Of a stretch of 64,000 bases of DNA, positions 18,361 through 26,387 are shown piece by piece. A program made the translations under genes and the position numbers. The notes under the pieces are model-generated. The model saw only the letters and a list, made by a program, of their open reading frames with translations, did no database searches and had not been told where the DNA came from. The DNA is from Yersinia entomophaga (GTDB lineage: Bacteria > Pseudomonadota > Gammaproteobacteria > Enterobacterales > Enterobacteriaceae), in the NCBI RefSeq assembly GCF_001656035.1, contig NZ_CP010029.1:11167-75166 (forward strand). The letters are read 5' to 3'. The first letter of the stretch is position 1; each line of letters starts with the position of its first letter.

Positions 18361-18632
18361 GTACAGAATATTATGATTTTTCTGGCAATGAGCGGGAGAG
18401 CATGTCGTTTACTCCGTCGCTGGATGGGACGATTTATAACTGCCAAATAAAATGGAATATATCGGCTCAGAGATGGTATCTGAACATTACGGATAACTCA
18501 GGTAACCAGATCCTTACCACCGCAATGATCGAATCAACAACCGGTATGGGGATTAACCTTATATCGGGAGTTTTTTCTTCAACATCCATGATATGGCGTC
18601 AGCCTAATGGTCGAATTGAGGTAACAAGCTGA
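18357..18632 (+). CDS. Small baseplate protein (91 aa)
   Basis: A 91-residue beta-strand-rich protein (YDFSGNERESMSFTPSLDGT, then WNISAQRWYLNI) that overlaps both neighbours by 1 to 4 bases. It resembles the short plug-like baseplate proteins found next to hub genes in DUF3383-sheath phages. The function is inferred from context. Confidence 0.6.
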   Translation: MSTEYYDFSGNERESMSFTPSLDGTIYNCQIKWNISAQRWYLNITDNSGNQILTTAMIESTTGMGINLISGVFSSTSMIWRQPNGRIEVTS

Positions 18633-19657
18633 TGCGCTTTTACGATATTCAAATATATGACCAGAAGGGAGCTTTATTTCGTCAGTATTCAAGCCTTAAG
18701 AATGGAGTTTTCAATCCTGGCGGGCTGATGGTTGAATTTGACATTCAACGATTTGGAGAGTCAACCCCACAAGGGCAAAGCTGCATCACTGTTTGGGGAG
18801 TTAGCCCACAGGAAATGCAGCAAGCCCAGCAAAACATGTTTGGCATGACTGTAAAAATGTTTGTTGGAATGTCAAAGGGATTGCCGTTATCGAAGCCATC
18901 TCAAAAAGGCTTGGTTCTTGAGGGGACCATCTGGCAAGCATTTGGAAACTGGCAGGGAACCGAGTTACGGCTTGATTTAATCGTTGTTGCTGGACCCACA
19001 TCGACCACCAGTCAGTTACCTATGGCTCCGCTTAATTTAACGATGCCATGGGGGGTGGGACAGCAGTTATCGGTAGCTTTAACTCAATGCTTTCAGACTC
19101 TTGGTGGTTCATACACTCACAATATAAACGTTAGTAACCGCTTGGTGCTTCCATATTCAAGGCCCATGTTCTGTGGGGCTCTTAGCCAGTTAGCTAGCGA
19201 TCTGAAAAACTTCTCAAAGACAATAATTAAAGATTCATCTTATTCTGGTGTTGAAATTACCATCGTTAATGGAAAAGAGATAAGGGTATGGGATAACGAT
19301 TATATTAATCATTCAGATAAAACATCATTAAAAAGTGCCACCTACCGGAATGGTCATCCAACTCAAATAGAATTCACTGATCTTATAGGTCAGCCCACCT
19401 GGATTAGATTTGGCACAATAACAGTGCCATGTGTAATGCGAGCCGATATTCAGGTTGGTGACCATATTTTAATGCCGAAAAAATCACGGGCAATGATTCA
19501 AGCATCTTCATTTTCTCAATTCAGAAATGACTCTGCTTTTACTGGTGAGTTTATCGTGCAATCCGTTCGCCTTGTAGGTAACAGCCGGCAACCCGATGCA
19601 AATAGTTGGGTGACCATCATTGAGGCATATCCTTCTACGGAGTTGGCGAAAAAATGA
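18632..19657 (+). CDS. Baseplate hub protein (gpD/gp27-like)
   Basis: A 341-residue protein located between the small baseplate gene and the spike, where the hub that attaches the spike to the tube is encoded. The N-terminus MRFYDIQIYDQKGALFRQYSS and a barrel-like C-terminal region (QVGDHILMPKK…GEFIVQSVRLVGNSR) fit hub proteins. The next start lies inside its last codons (ATGA). Confidence 0.7.
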   Translation: MRFYDIQIYDQKGALFRQYSSLKNGVFNPGGLMVEFDIQRFGESTPQGQSCITVWGVSPQEMQQAQQNMFGMTVKMFVGMSKGLPLSKPSQKGLVLEGTIWQAFGNWQGTELRLDLIVVAGPTSTTSQLPMAPLNLTMPWGVGQQLSVALTQCFQTLGGSYTHNINVSNRLVLPYSRPMFCGALSQLASDLKNFSKTIIKDSSYSGVEITIVNGKEIRVWDNDYINHSDKTSLKSATYRNGHPTQIEFTDLIGQPTWIRFGTITVPCVMRADIQVGDHILMPKKSRAMIQASSFSQFRNDSAFTGEFIVQSVRLVGNSRQPDANSWVTIIEAYPSTELAKK

Positions 19658-20370
19658 ATGTTAGCAATAAGTTGAATTTTAATAGAAATATTACTCAGTT
19701 TGCTGAAAACAAAATAAGCGAAGCAATGGAGTCGGCTGGTAAGGTATTGCCAGTAACTGTTATTTCTCAGTCAGGGAAAATGGTAACTGTTTCATTCAAT
19801 CTCACTAATATCCCGTACACGCTACCTCAAGTCACTATTCCTATCTTTGGGCCTCAATATATTCGCTACCCAATGCAATCAGGGGATAAAGGGATCGTGA
19901 TCCCTGCTGACACCTATCTTGGCGGAGTGAGTGGGCAAGGGGGAGGGACGGCAGACCTTACGCCTCCTGCGAACTTAAGTGCCTTGGTTTTTTTACCCAT
20001 CAGCAATACCGAGTGGGATTCGGTTGATGGGCAGGTCCTGACGCTATACGGACCAGAGGGGGTGACTATTCGGGATGGCGGAAGCAATACAACATTTTTG
20101 CTTACGCCGGAAAGTATCACTATTGCCACGCCTACACAGTTTAAAGTCACAGTTGGCAGTACGGTGCTAACTTTGACAAACGGCATGTGGAGCCTTTCTG
20201 GAGAAGCTGGAAAGTTAGAAGATGCTACCGCAAGTACAAGTCCTGCAATTATGCATGAGGGCTGGGCCGGATTGGTTGCATGGTGTAATAGCCACGTTCA
20301 TACCAACGGTAATGGCGGGTCAAATACCGGTTCAACTACAACGCCTTTTAACGGGAATATTACTGAATGA
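19654..20370 (+). CDS. Baseplate spike protein (gpV / Gp138-like)
   Basis: A 238-residue spike. Residues about 30-110 look like the Gp138/gpV OB-fold (VTVISQSGKMVTVSFNL…GPQYIRYPMQSGDKGIVIP), followed by a beta-helical stretch. A C-terminal SHVHTNGNGG then offers a His-x-His pair like the iron-binding tip of P2 gpV. The Gly/Ser/Thr-rich end matches spike tips. It pierces the outer membrane during infection. Confidence 0.82.
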   Translation: MNVSNKLNFNRNITQFAENKISEAMESAGKVLPVTVISQSGKMVTVSFNLTNIPYTLPQVTIPIFGPQYIRYPMQSGDKGIVIPADTYLGGVSGQGGGTADLTPPANLSALVFLPISNTEWDSVDGQVLTLYGPEGVTIRDGGSNTTFLLTPESITIATPTQFKVTVGSTVLTLTNGMWSLSGEAGKLEDATASTSPAIMHEGWAGLVAWCNSHVHTNGNGGSNTGSTTTPFNGNITE

Positions 20371-20699
20371 GAACTTACGGCAGAAATTCAGAGGGCCAAT
20401 GGGTGCTTGTTGAAACTGATGATAATGGTTTTAATGATTCTGTTTATCTGACGACGCTTATTCAAAACCTGAAGCTGGCCCCGCAAGAATCACCCTTTTA
20501 CGCGAATAACGGCATCCCGGCTAATGGCTCGGTCATTCAGCAGATATTGCCGACTTATTACGTCAATAGAATACAGCAACAATTTAGCCAATATTTCTCT
20601 TCTTTGCAGATTGCCATGGTCAGTGATGACCCGCCAATTTATAACATATCGGCTATAACGAACGCCGGTTCAAAAATCATTGCACAGGTGAATGTATGA
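20367..20699 (+). CDS. Baseplate wedge protein, gpW/gp25-like
   Basis: A 110-residue protein between spike and baseplate J genes, the canonical gpW/gp25 slot. It contains VYLTTLIQNLKLAPQESPFY and INGIPANGS-like elements, then a helical IQQQFSQYFSSLQI. It overlaps both neighbours by 4 bases, so translation is coupled. Confidence 0.75.
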   Translation: MRTYGRNSEGQWVLVETDDNGFNDSVYLTTLIQNLKLAPQESPFYANNGIPANGSVIQQILPTYYVNRIQQQFSQYFSSLQIAMVSDDPPIYNISAITNAGSKIIAQVNV

Positions 20700-22114
20700 G
20701 TGATTTGCCAGTTAGTTACAATGCATCAGGCCCTATCCCACTAACCGCAAATGAATTAAGAGATAAAATAGTCTCCCTCGCCACTGCGCAATCACCTGGA
20801 ATTACAACTGATTTGCCCGGATCTTTGGTAGAGGATATTGTTAGTACCAGCGTTGGCGCACTTCTCGTTTGTGATCAAGCCAGAGTTGATTTAATTAACT
20901 CAGTTGGACCACTAACGGCTAATATTTTTATGCTTAATACTCTCGCTGAACAATATGGGATAACTGGGCAAAAAACAGAGGGGCTGACAACTGTTCAGAT
21001 TATTTTTAGTGGCCCGGCAGGATTTGCCCTCCCTCAGGGTTTTTTGGTTTCAGATGGCACGCATCAATATTCATTATCTGATACAACCATAATTCCTGCG
21101 TCAGGAACAACATCACCAGTTACTTGTGCGGCAACAATCACAGGGACATGGGCAGTACCAGAGAATACCGTAAACAATATAGCCACAAGCCTGCCATCAG
21201 ATATCGTTATTACTTGTACAAATCAAACCGCAGGGATACCCGGTGGACCAACCGAAACCGTTGCAGAGTTCAGGGGGCGAGTATGGGAATCAGGAATGAG
21301 CACAGTCCAGGGGTATCCTGGCTTTATTCGTCAAAAATTAACTGATTTAGATAATGTTCAGGCTAGGCTTGTCTCTGTCGTGGCCGATGGTAGCGATTGG
21401 ATAATCATGTGCGGCGGGGGTGACATTTTTTCAATGGCAGGGGCTATTTACAAGTCAGCAGGCGATATTAGCCGATTAAAAGGCACTTCACTAAATGTTA
21501 CAGGAATAACCAATGCTTCTCCTGGAGTTATTACCACCGATATAACTCATGGATTTAGTAGTGGGCAGGTCGCTATTATTAATGGAGTTACGGGGATTTC
21601 AGGGATCAATGGCACGCCTTTCACCATTACTGTTATAAATTCCCACTCGTTCTCTATTGGTGTTAGCACGACGGGTTCCGGGGCATGGACTGGCGGCGGG
21701 GTGGTAACTCCAAATTTAAGAAATAACACTGTAACAATAAATGACTGGCCTGATAGCTACGTTATACCTTTTGTTCAACCTTTACAGCAGCGCGTAACTG
21801 TAAAATTAGAGTGGGCAACTGAAAGTGTCAATTATCTAACTGACGCCACGGTATCTTCCCTAGTGGCTGCTCCAGTCATTTCTTATATTAACGGTATTTA
21901 TGCTGGTAATCCGTTAAATATTAATAGTATAAAAGATGTTTTTTTGCAGTCCATAAATGAAACTCTAAATATGAGCTTGATTAGCAATCTCAATGTGATT
22001 GTTACTGTAAATGGCGTTATTACTAGCGTGGATGAAAATACAAATATAATTAGCGGTGACAGATACAGCTATTGGTTTATTTCAGATGATGGCGTGACCG
22101 TTACTGGGGGGTGA
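20696..22114 (+). CDS. Baseplate J family protein
   Basis: A 472-residue baseplate wedge protein. The N-terminus matches Baseplate_J, with LRDKIVSLATAQSPGITTDL, ANIFMLNTLAEQYGI and later GGPTETVAEFRGRVWES. Residues about 266-341 carry an inserted module (ITHGFSSGQVAIINGV…INGTPF…SHSFSI) that is also found in the decoration and sheath proteins. Without it the protein would be the usual size. Confidence 0.87.
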   Translation: MSDLPVSYNASGPIPLTANELRDKIVSLATAQSPGITTDLPGSLVEDIVSTSVGALLVCDQARVDLINSVGPLTANIFMLNTLAEQYGITGQKTEGLTTVQIIFSGPAGFALPQGFLVSDGTHQYSLSDTTIIPASGTTSPVTCAATITGTWAVPENTVNNIATSLPSDIVITCTNQTAGIPGGPTETVAEFRGRVWESGMSTVQGYPGFIRQKLTDLDNVQARLVSVVADGSDWIIMCGGGDIFSMAGAIYKSAGDISRLKGTSLNVTGITNASPGVITTDITHGFSSGQVAIINGVTGISGINGTPFTITVINSHSFSIGVSTTGSGAWTGGGVVTPNLRNNTVTINDWPDSYVIPFVQPLQQRVTVKLEWATESVNYLTDATVSSLVAAPVISYINGIYAGNPLNINSIKDVFLQSINETLNMSLISNLNVIVTVNGVITSVDENTNIISGDRYSYWFISDDGVTVTGG

Positions 22115-22115
22115 G

Positions 22116-22820
22116 ATGCTTGATGATATTATTCGTGCATATTTATATCAACAGTATAATGATGATGAAAATCTTCAGGCTTTTGTTGACGCATATAACA
22201 CGCTGTCAAAAGACATATATTCATGGATGAAAGATGCGAATCTCCCTGTTTTTGTTGGCGGCTATAACGCAGGCGATCAGCTCAGGTGGATTGCTTTGGG
22301 GGTGTATGGGGTTAGGCCACCTATACTGGTTAGTGACAAGCGCCGCACGTTTGGTGATTACAATTCGCTTTTGTTTAACCAATTGCCTTTTAATGGACGG
22401 ATGGTTAAGGATGAATCTGAGCAAGTAGTTGCTTCAGACGATGTGTTCAAAAGAGTAATGACATGGAATTACTATAAAGGTGATGGTTTCAACTTTACCA
22501 TACCGTGGCTAAAGCGCCGGGTTATGAGGTTTTTGACCGGGGTCGATGGAGTAGATGTTGTTAATGATCAGCGGTGGAGTATTTCGGTGCTGTTTTCCAC
22601 ATCAGGCGCTAACATTTCGATTGTTAAAGGGTATAGAAAGCTTACAAACTCGGGGGTATATAATTCATTCCCCATAAATACTCGCTCTTTTAATCAGAAC
22701 ACAAGCGTCCTGATTAAAAGTAACGAATATGAGTTTGCATCACTATTCAAGCAGGCTTTCGATAGTGGACTTTTACATATGCCATTTTATCAGCCTGTTT
22801 CTGTGACCATTGTTGGTTGA
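22116..22820 (+). CDS. Baseplate protein, gpI-like
   Basis: A 234-residue protein one base after baseplate J. It starts MLDDIIRAYLYQQYNDDENL and contains a YNTLSKDIYSW helix and WLKRRVMRFLTGVDG. P2 gpI and similar proteins follow gpJ and connect the baseplate to fibres, which fits order and size. Family identity is moderately certain. Confidence 0.7.
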   Translation: MLDDIIRAYLYQQYNDDENLQAFVDAYNTLSKDIYSWMKDANLPVFVGGYNAGDQLRWIALGVYGVRPPILVSDKRRTFGDYNSLLFNQLPFNGRMVKDESEQVVASDDVFKRVMTWNYYKGDGFNFTIPWLKRRVMRFLTGVDGVDVVNDQRWSISVLFSTSGANISIVKGYRKLTNSGVYNSFPINTRSFNQNTSVLIKSNEYEFASLFKQAFDSGLLHMPFYQPVSVTIVG

Positions 22821-22821
22821 A

Positions 22822-22830
22822 TGGTATAGA
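22822..22830 (+). promoter_or_regulatory. Candidate moron promoter (extended -10)
   Basis: TGGTATAGA forms an extended -10 (TGn then TATAGA at 22825-22830), with only a poor -35 (GTGACC, 22803-22808). It lies between the gpI-like gene and the lipoprotein gene, where a lysogen-expressed moron would have its own promoter. Confidence 0.35.
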
Positions 22831-22864
22831 ATTTATCCTCTTTCATAGGGTTTTAGGGATGATG

Positions 22865-23497
22865 ATGAATAAGTTATGTTTTTTGTTAATTGTGTCAATT
22901 TTTCTTTCAGGCTGCGCCGAACCACCTCTATCACAGAAGCGTGATTTTCTTATCAAAATGGCTCCTTCAATTTACAACCCAATGGGGGCGAGTATTCCTG
23001 TAAATATTAATACAGTCCGAGGAGAAATGATTGCCAATGGTTGGGAGACTGATGACTTCTTAAAGAGATTATCTGATAAATGCTATGATCTTTCATATGC
23101 AGCTTCAGGTTCATGCGCCCTTGATTTTTATTACGATGAGCTAAAAGAAAAAAAAGAAGAAAAAGAAGATGGACTGTGTAGTAAAAACCCAGTTTGCATC
23201 AGAGATAGAGAGACTAAATCGGCAATACATGATTTAAATCATATATATTATCTTGTCATGGCAAGAAACCAATATGACCAAGCTGAATTTGATTTGAATA
23301 TTAGAGCATTATGCAAAGCCGCTGGCGTTGGACAAAGGGGGGGAATTCCATTAAGGCAGATTGAAGAAGATGTAAACCAGCAACCTGGATTGTCTCCTGA
23401 GGTAAGAGGGCAGTTCAGGGACATTGCTATGTCTTGCTGGACTCTAAGCAAAAACGGTATTACGGATGGAACAACACAAATTAAGAATGTGTATTAA
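22865..23497 (+). CDS. Prophage lipoprotein, candidate moron
   Basis: A 210-residue lipoprotein: MNKLCFLLIVSIFLSGC is a signal peptide with lipobox LSGC. The mature part is polar, with a very charged KEKKEEKED stretch and several Cys residues (GSCALDF, CSKNPVC, ALCKAA, MSCWT) that may form disulphides. Of three tandem ATGs (22859, 22862, 22865), the third has the best spacing from AGGG. The gene is A+T-rich, sits between baseplate and immunity genes and has its own terminator, typical of a lysogenic-conversion moron. Function unknown; the residue after Cys is Ala, consistent with outer-membrane sorting. Confidence 0.75.
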   Translation: MNKLCFLLIVSIFLSGCAEPPLSQKRDFLIKMAPSIYNPMGASIPVNINTVRGEMIANGWETDDFLKRLSDKCYDLSYAASGSCALDFYYDELKEKKEEKEDGLCSKNPVCIRDRETKSAIHDLNHIYYLVMARNQYDQAEFDLNIRALCKAAGVGQRGGIPLRQIEEDVNQQPGLSPEVRGQFRDIAMSCWTLSKNGITDGTTQIKNVY

Positions 23498-23551
23498 TAA
23501 ATGGCCCAATTTACGTAGGCCTTTTCTTTCTGGCGCGTCATTGCGCTGAGC

Positions 23552-23575
23552 AGCCCACTCAGGTGGGCTTTTTAT
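23552..23575 (+). terminator. Intrinsic terminator after the lipoprotein gene
   Basis: AGCCCAC (23552-23558) and GTGGGCT (23563-23569) pair around TCAG, followed by TTTTATT. It terminates + strand transcription and overlaps the last bases of the convergent mnt-like gene. Confidence 0.8.
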
Positions 23576-23870
23576 TATGTTTTTCTTCAATAATTTCAGA
23601 GACCTTTTTTAGTGACTCTGCAAACATTGACGCCATGTTTTTAAGATTACTGCCTTGCTGATCAAGCATCTCACTCTGCATTCTGATCACATTCCTTAGC
23701 TCCCTAGCATCTCCTGCCGGGAAGCCTGATTTCTCCGCTTCGATTGCATCATCAAGTATTTGTACTATCTCGGCGTTCAGTGATCTGCCGTTTCTTTTTG
23801 CTCTTTCAGTAAGCTCGCACTTAAGTTCTTGTGTCATGCGCAAGTTGAACTGTGGATCGTTTCTGGCCAT
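23559..23870 (-). CDS. Mnt-like ribbon-helix-helix repressor
   Basis: A 103-residue repressor close to P22 Mnt: the DNA-contacting strand MARNDPQFNLRM (Mnt has MARDDPHFNFRM), then a helix and NGRSLNAEIVQILDDAIEAE. A C-terminal amphipathic stretch from about residue 62 (RNVIRMQSEMLDQQGSN onward) resembles the tetramerising coiled coil of Mnt. Position 6 in Mnt numbering is Gln rather than His. It starts at 23870 after GGAGG and is transcribed away from the arc/ant pair, as in P22. It should repress ant in the lysogen. Confidence 0.87.
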   Translation of the reverse strand: MARNDPQFNLRMTQELKCELTERAKRNGRSLNAEIVQILDDAIEAEKSGFPAGDARELRNVIRMQSEMLDQQGSNLKNMASMFAESLKKVSEIIEEKHNKKPT

Positions 23871-23890
23871 GCATCCTCCGATAAATAGAG

Positions 23891-23919
23891 TTGACATACT
23901 ATTACGGTGGTATTATCTT
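23891..23919 (+). promoter_or_regulatory. Candidate Pant promoter
   Basis: TTGACA (23891-23896), 17 bp, then TATCTT (23914-23919), reading rightward into the arc-like and ant genes. The spacer contains ACGGTGG, half of a Mnt-type operator, so bound Mnt would occlude the promoter. Confidence 0.65.
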
Positions 23920-23924
23920 ATCAA
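23896..23924 (-). promoter_or_regulatory. Candidate Pmnt promoter
   Basis: Read on the minus strand: TTGATA (complement of 23919-23924), 17 bp, TAGTAT (complement of 23896-23901), directing the mnt-like gene. It occupies almost the same bases as the rightward promoter, so the two are mutually exclusive, as in the P22 immI region. Confidence 0.6.
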
Positions 23925-23925
23925 T

Positions 23926-23942
23926 AAGACCACGGTGGTCTT
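23926..23942. promoter_or_regulatory. Mnt-type operator palindrome
   Basis: AAGACCACGGTGGTCTT is a perfect 17-bp palindrome with a central G. The core CCACGGTGG and the half-site spacing equal the P22 Mnt operator as I recall it. It lies between the overlapping promoters and the arc-like gene. A related half-site, ACGGTGGTAT, lies at 23904-23913. Confidence 0.75.
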
Positions 23943-23957
23943 AAGAAGGAAGCTAAA

Positions 23958-24122
23958 ATGAAAGACGCACGTAAGTTGCCTGTATTTAATATACGAATGC
24001 CAAAAAGCGATATGGATCTTGTGAAAATGGCGGCAGAAAGAAATGGACGCTCCATTAACTCAGAGATTTATCAGAGATTGATGAATAGCCTGAAAAGCGA
24101 GGGATTTGCTAGTGTGCAGTGA
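23958..24122 (+). CDS. Arc-like ribbon-helix-helix repressor
   Basis: A 54-residue protein, the size of P22 Arc (53 residues). The strand LPVFNIRMPK is followed by a helix and NGRSINSEIYQRLMNSL, nearly the NGRSVNSEIYQR of Arc. Arc Gln9, Asn11 and Arg13 correspond to Val9, Asn11 and Arg13 here, so operator preference probably differs. AAGGA lies before ATG 23958. Arc normally damps ant and mnt transcription during early infection. It is divergent from the mnt-like gene and precedes ant. Confidence 0.88.
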   Translation: MKDARKLPVFNIRMPKSDMDLVKMAAERNGRSINSEIYQRLMNSLKSEGFASVQ

Positions 24123-24195
24123 AAACAACGAAACCCGGCAGTGCGTCAACACTAGCCGGGCTTCTAATTTGTCAAATACTTTCGGAGTTATCGAC

Positions 24196-25095
24196 ATGTC
24201 AAGTATAGCAACTCAGATCTCTACTATCAACGTTCCTTTCCATGGTCAATCTTTGGCTACAATTTTCCATGATGGTCAGCCTTTTGTCGCTATGCGCCCA
24301 ATCATTGAGAACATTGGGATAGATTGGACCGGGCAGCTTGTAAAGCTCAAAAATCAGAAGGAAAAATTTGGGTGTAGAGATATCTCTACTCCTACAAAAG
24401 GTGGCATTCAGAAGATGATCTGCATTCCATTGCGCAAGCTCAACGGCTGGTTGTTCAGTATCAACCCTGAAAAGGTTCGTGCCGATATCAAAGACAAGCT
24501 CATTCAGTATCAGGAAGAGTGTTTCAGCGTTCTATATGAATATTGGTCTAAGGGTGAGGTAAAGCCGAAAGTCAGCAAAACTACAGTCAATGAGCGCACT
24601 CCGCTTCGTGACGCAGTAAACATGTTGGTCGGCAAGAAAGGACTCCGCTATGACGATGCATACAATATGGTTCATCAGCGTTTTAACATTGATAGCATTG
24701 ACGAGCTTGAGCTTAATCAAATTCCGCTGGCTGTAGAATATATCCATCGTGTGGTTCTTGATGGTGAATACCTTGGCAAACAGGAAGCGGTGCCAGCCAC
24801 TGTTAAGCAAGTACAGTTCACTAATGATGAACTGTGCGCATTATCTTGGTTGTGGCTTGTTGCTGATAAAATGCGTCGACACGCGGAAGAAACGTACCCA
24901 GCACTTAAACAGCTTGAATCGAAATACGCTGGCGATGCCTGCGATATTGCTCGTGAGTTCAAATATTGGCTAGGGAATACCGAATCAATTCTTTCCAGAG
25001 AAACTCGGCATATTGCTAAACCATCTGGACGCGAGGGTTGCTACTCGTCTTTAGCTTACTTGAGAGAGAATCACTGGAACCCACTACCTCGTTAA
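24196..25095 (+). CDS. ant: Antirepressor, P22 Ant family
   Basis: A 299-residue antirepressor with the P22_AR_N domain in its first 120 residues (STINVPFHGQSLATIFHDGQ, VAMRPIIENIGIDW, RKLNGWLFSINPEKVR). A C-terminal helical region follows. Ant binds and inactivates the prophage CI-type repressor, so its tight control by Mnt is a second immunity layer. ATG 24196 follows GGAG at 9 nt; an in-frame start at 24106 would overlap the arc-like gene. A strong terminator follows. Confidence 0.88.
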   Translation: MSSIATQISTINVPFHGQSLATIFHDGQPFVAMRPIIENIGIDWTGQLVKLKNQKEKFGCRDISTPTKGGIQKMICIPLRKLNGWLFSINPEKVRADIKDKLIQYQEECFSVLYEYWSKGEVKPKVSKTTVNERTPLRDAVNMLVGKKGLRYDDAYNMVHQRFNIDSIDELELNQIPLAVEYIHRVVLDGEYLGKQEAVPATVKQVQFTNDELCALSWLWLVADKMRRHAEETYPALKQLESKYAGDACDIAREFKYWLGNTESILSRETRHIAKPSGREGCYSSLAYLRENHWNPLPR

Positions 25096-25120
25096 AAACC
25101 CAGATTGTTGAACTAAACCT

Positions 25121-25145
25121 AACCCGCTTATGCGGGTTTTTTATT
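25121..25145 (+). terminator. Intrinsic terminator after ant
   Basis: AACCCGC (25121-25127) and GCGGGTT (25132-25138) pair around TTAT, followed by a T run. It separates the immunity module from the tail fibre gene. Confidence 0.88.
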
Positions 25146-25167
25146 ATCTTAATATCAGGAGAGCCAA

Positions 25168-26373
25168 ATGGCCTTGACACTCTTAACATCCAATAACGCA
25201 TCGACAGTATTGGCGTCCGGCATCAGCGCGACCGCAACGACACTTACTGTTAATACCGGCACCGGGATAATCTTTCCGTCACCTAGCCCGGGGTCTAGTT
25301 ACTTCAAGCTTACTTTAGTTGATGCCGCTACAGGGACATTAACAGAAATAGTTCATGTTACCTCTCGTTCGGGAGATGTCATGACGATAGTTCGCGCTCA
25401 GGAGGGTACCCCAGCAAGGTTGTGGTCTGCTAATGACATTGCAGCCAATATGTTGACGGCAGGCACAATTGCGCAACTGGCTCAAAAAGATTTATCACTA
25501 CAAACAGCCAATAACTTATCTGAAATAGCAACTGCTGGTCCCGCAGCTGTGGCTGCTGCTGTAGCTAACCTTGGCTTAACAGAGGCCGCTGCCGCCGCTG
25601 CTGATGCTCTGAAGAAAAGCGCCAACCTTTCTGACTTGGCGAGCAAGCCAGCATCAAGGACCAATCTTGGTCTTGGCAACTCATCCACAAGGGATGTGGC
25701 GCTTGTATCCGACTATCCGATCGGCACAGCAGACAAGGTTGTTACTCTTCCAGGGCTGGTATCCTATGCGCTAGCTCAATCAAAAAACTTGTCGGATGTG
25801 ACTAACGCGGCTACCGCTAGGAATAACTTAGGCCTCGGAAATTCTTCAACATTAGATGTGGGGAGTGCGGCTAATACCGTGGCCGCCGGCAATGACACGC
25901 GCATTACTGGAGCCCTTCAAAAGACGCAAAATCTGAATGACCTTTCGGACAAACCCCAGTCCAGGGTTAACTTAGGATTGGGTAATTCATCCACACGTGA
26001 CGTAGCAACCTCGGCAGAAATCCCCGTCGGTACGGCAGATAAGGTTCTCACGTTGCCGGGGCTAATGATTCTTTTTGGAAAAATAAACTTCACTGGTAAT
26101 AGTTTCATCAGGATACCAGACCGTCCGGGCGGGTTAATTATCCAGTGGGGCAAGGCAACAGGCCTAGCTACTGGAACATCATTCTCCACGGTCACCTTTC
26201 CAACTGCATTCCCCAATTATACCGGTTCAGTCATTACCACTCGAAATTATAGTGCTGCCGCCACTGGTGCTCAGGCAAACCAAACCGTGAGGAACGTCAC
26301 CAGCACAACATTTGAGGTTAATGCGGCTGATACTGTGGTTGTGGATTTATTCTGGGTTGCTTTTGGCTACTAA
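25168..26373 (+). CDS. Tail fibre protein
   Basis: A 401-residue receptor-binding fibre. The N-terminal domain (residues 1 to about 105) with GTLTEIVHVTSRSGD and VRAQEGTPARLW is the usual baseplate-attachment region. Residues 112-279 hold four degenerate copies of a roughly 28-residue unit containing NLSDL and NLGLGNSST. The C-terminal about 90 residues (GGLIIQWGKATG…TVTFPTAFPNY) resemble the gp53-like fibre tip. The fibre is short, so it probably recognises a surface polysaccharide or protein directly. Confidence 0.85.
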   Translation: MALTLLTSNNASTVLASGISATATTLTVNTGTGIIFPSPSPGSSYFKLTLVDAATGTLTEIVHVTSRSGDVMTIVRAQEGTPARLWSANDIAANMLTAGTIAQLAQKDLSLQTANNLSEIATAGPAAVAAAVANLGLTEAAAAAADALKKSANLSDLASKPASRTNLGLGNSSTRDVALVSDYPIGTADKVVTLPGLVSYALAQSKNLSDVTNAATARNNLGLGNSSTLDVGSAANTVAAGNDTRITGALQKTQNLNDLSDKPQSRVNLGLGNSSTRDVATSAEIPVGTADKVLTLPGLMILFGKINFTGNSFIRIPDRPGGLIIQWGKATGLATGTSFSTVTFPTAFPNYTGSVITTRNYSAAATGAQANQTVRNVTSTTFEVNAADTVVVDLFWVAFGY

Positions 26374-26387
26374 ATAACGAGGTTGTG

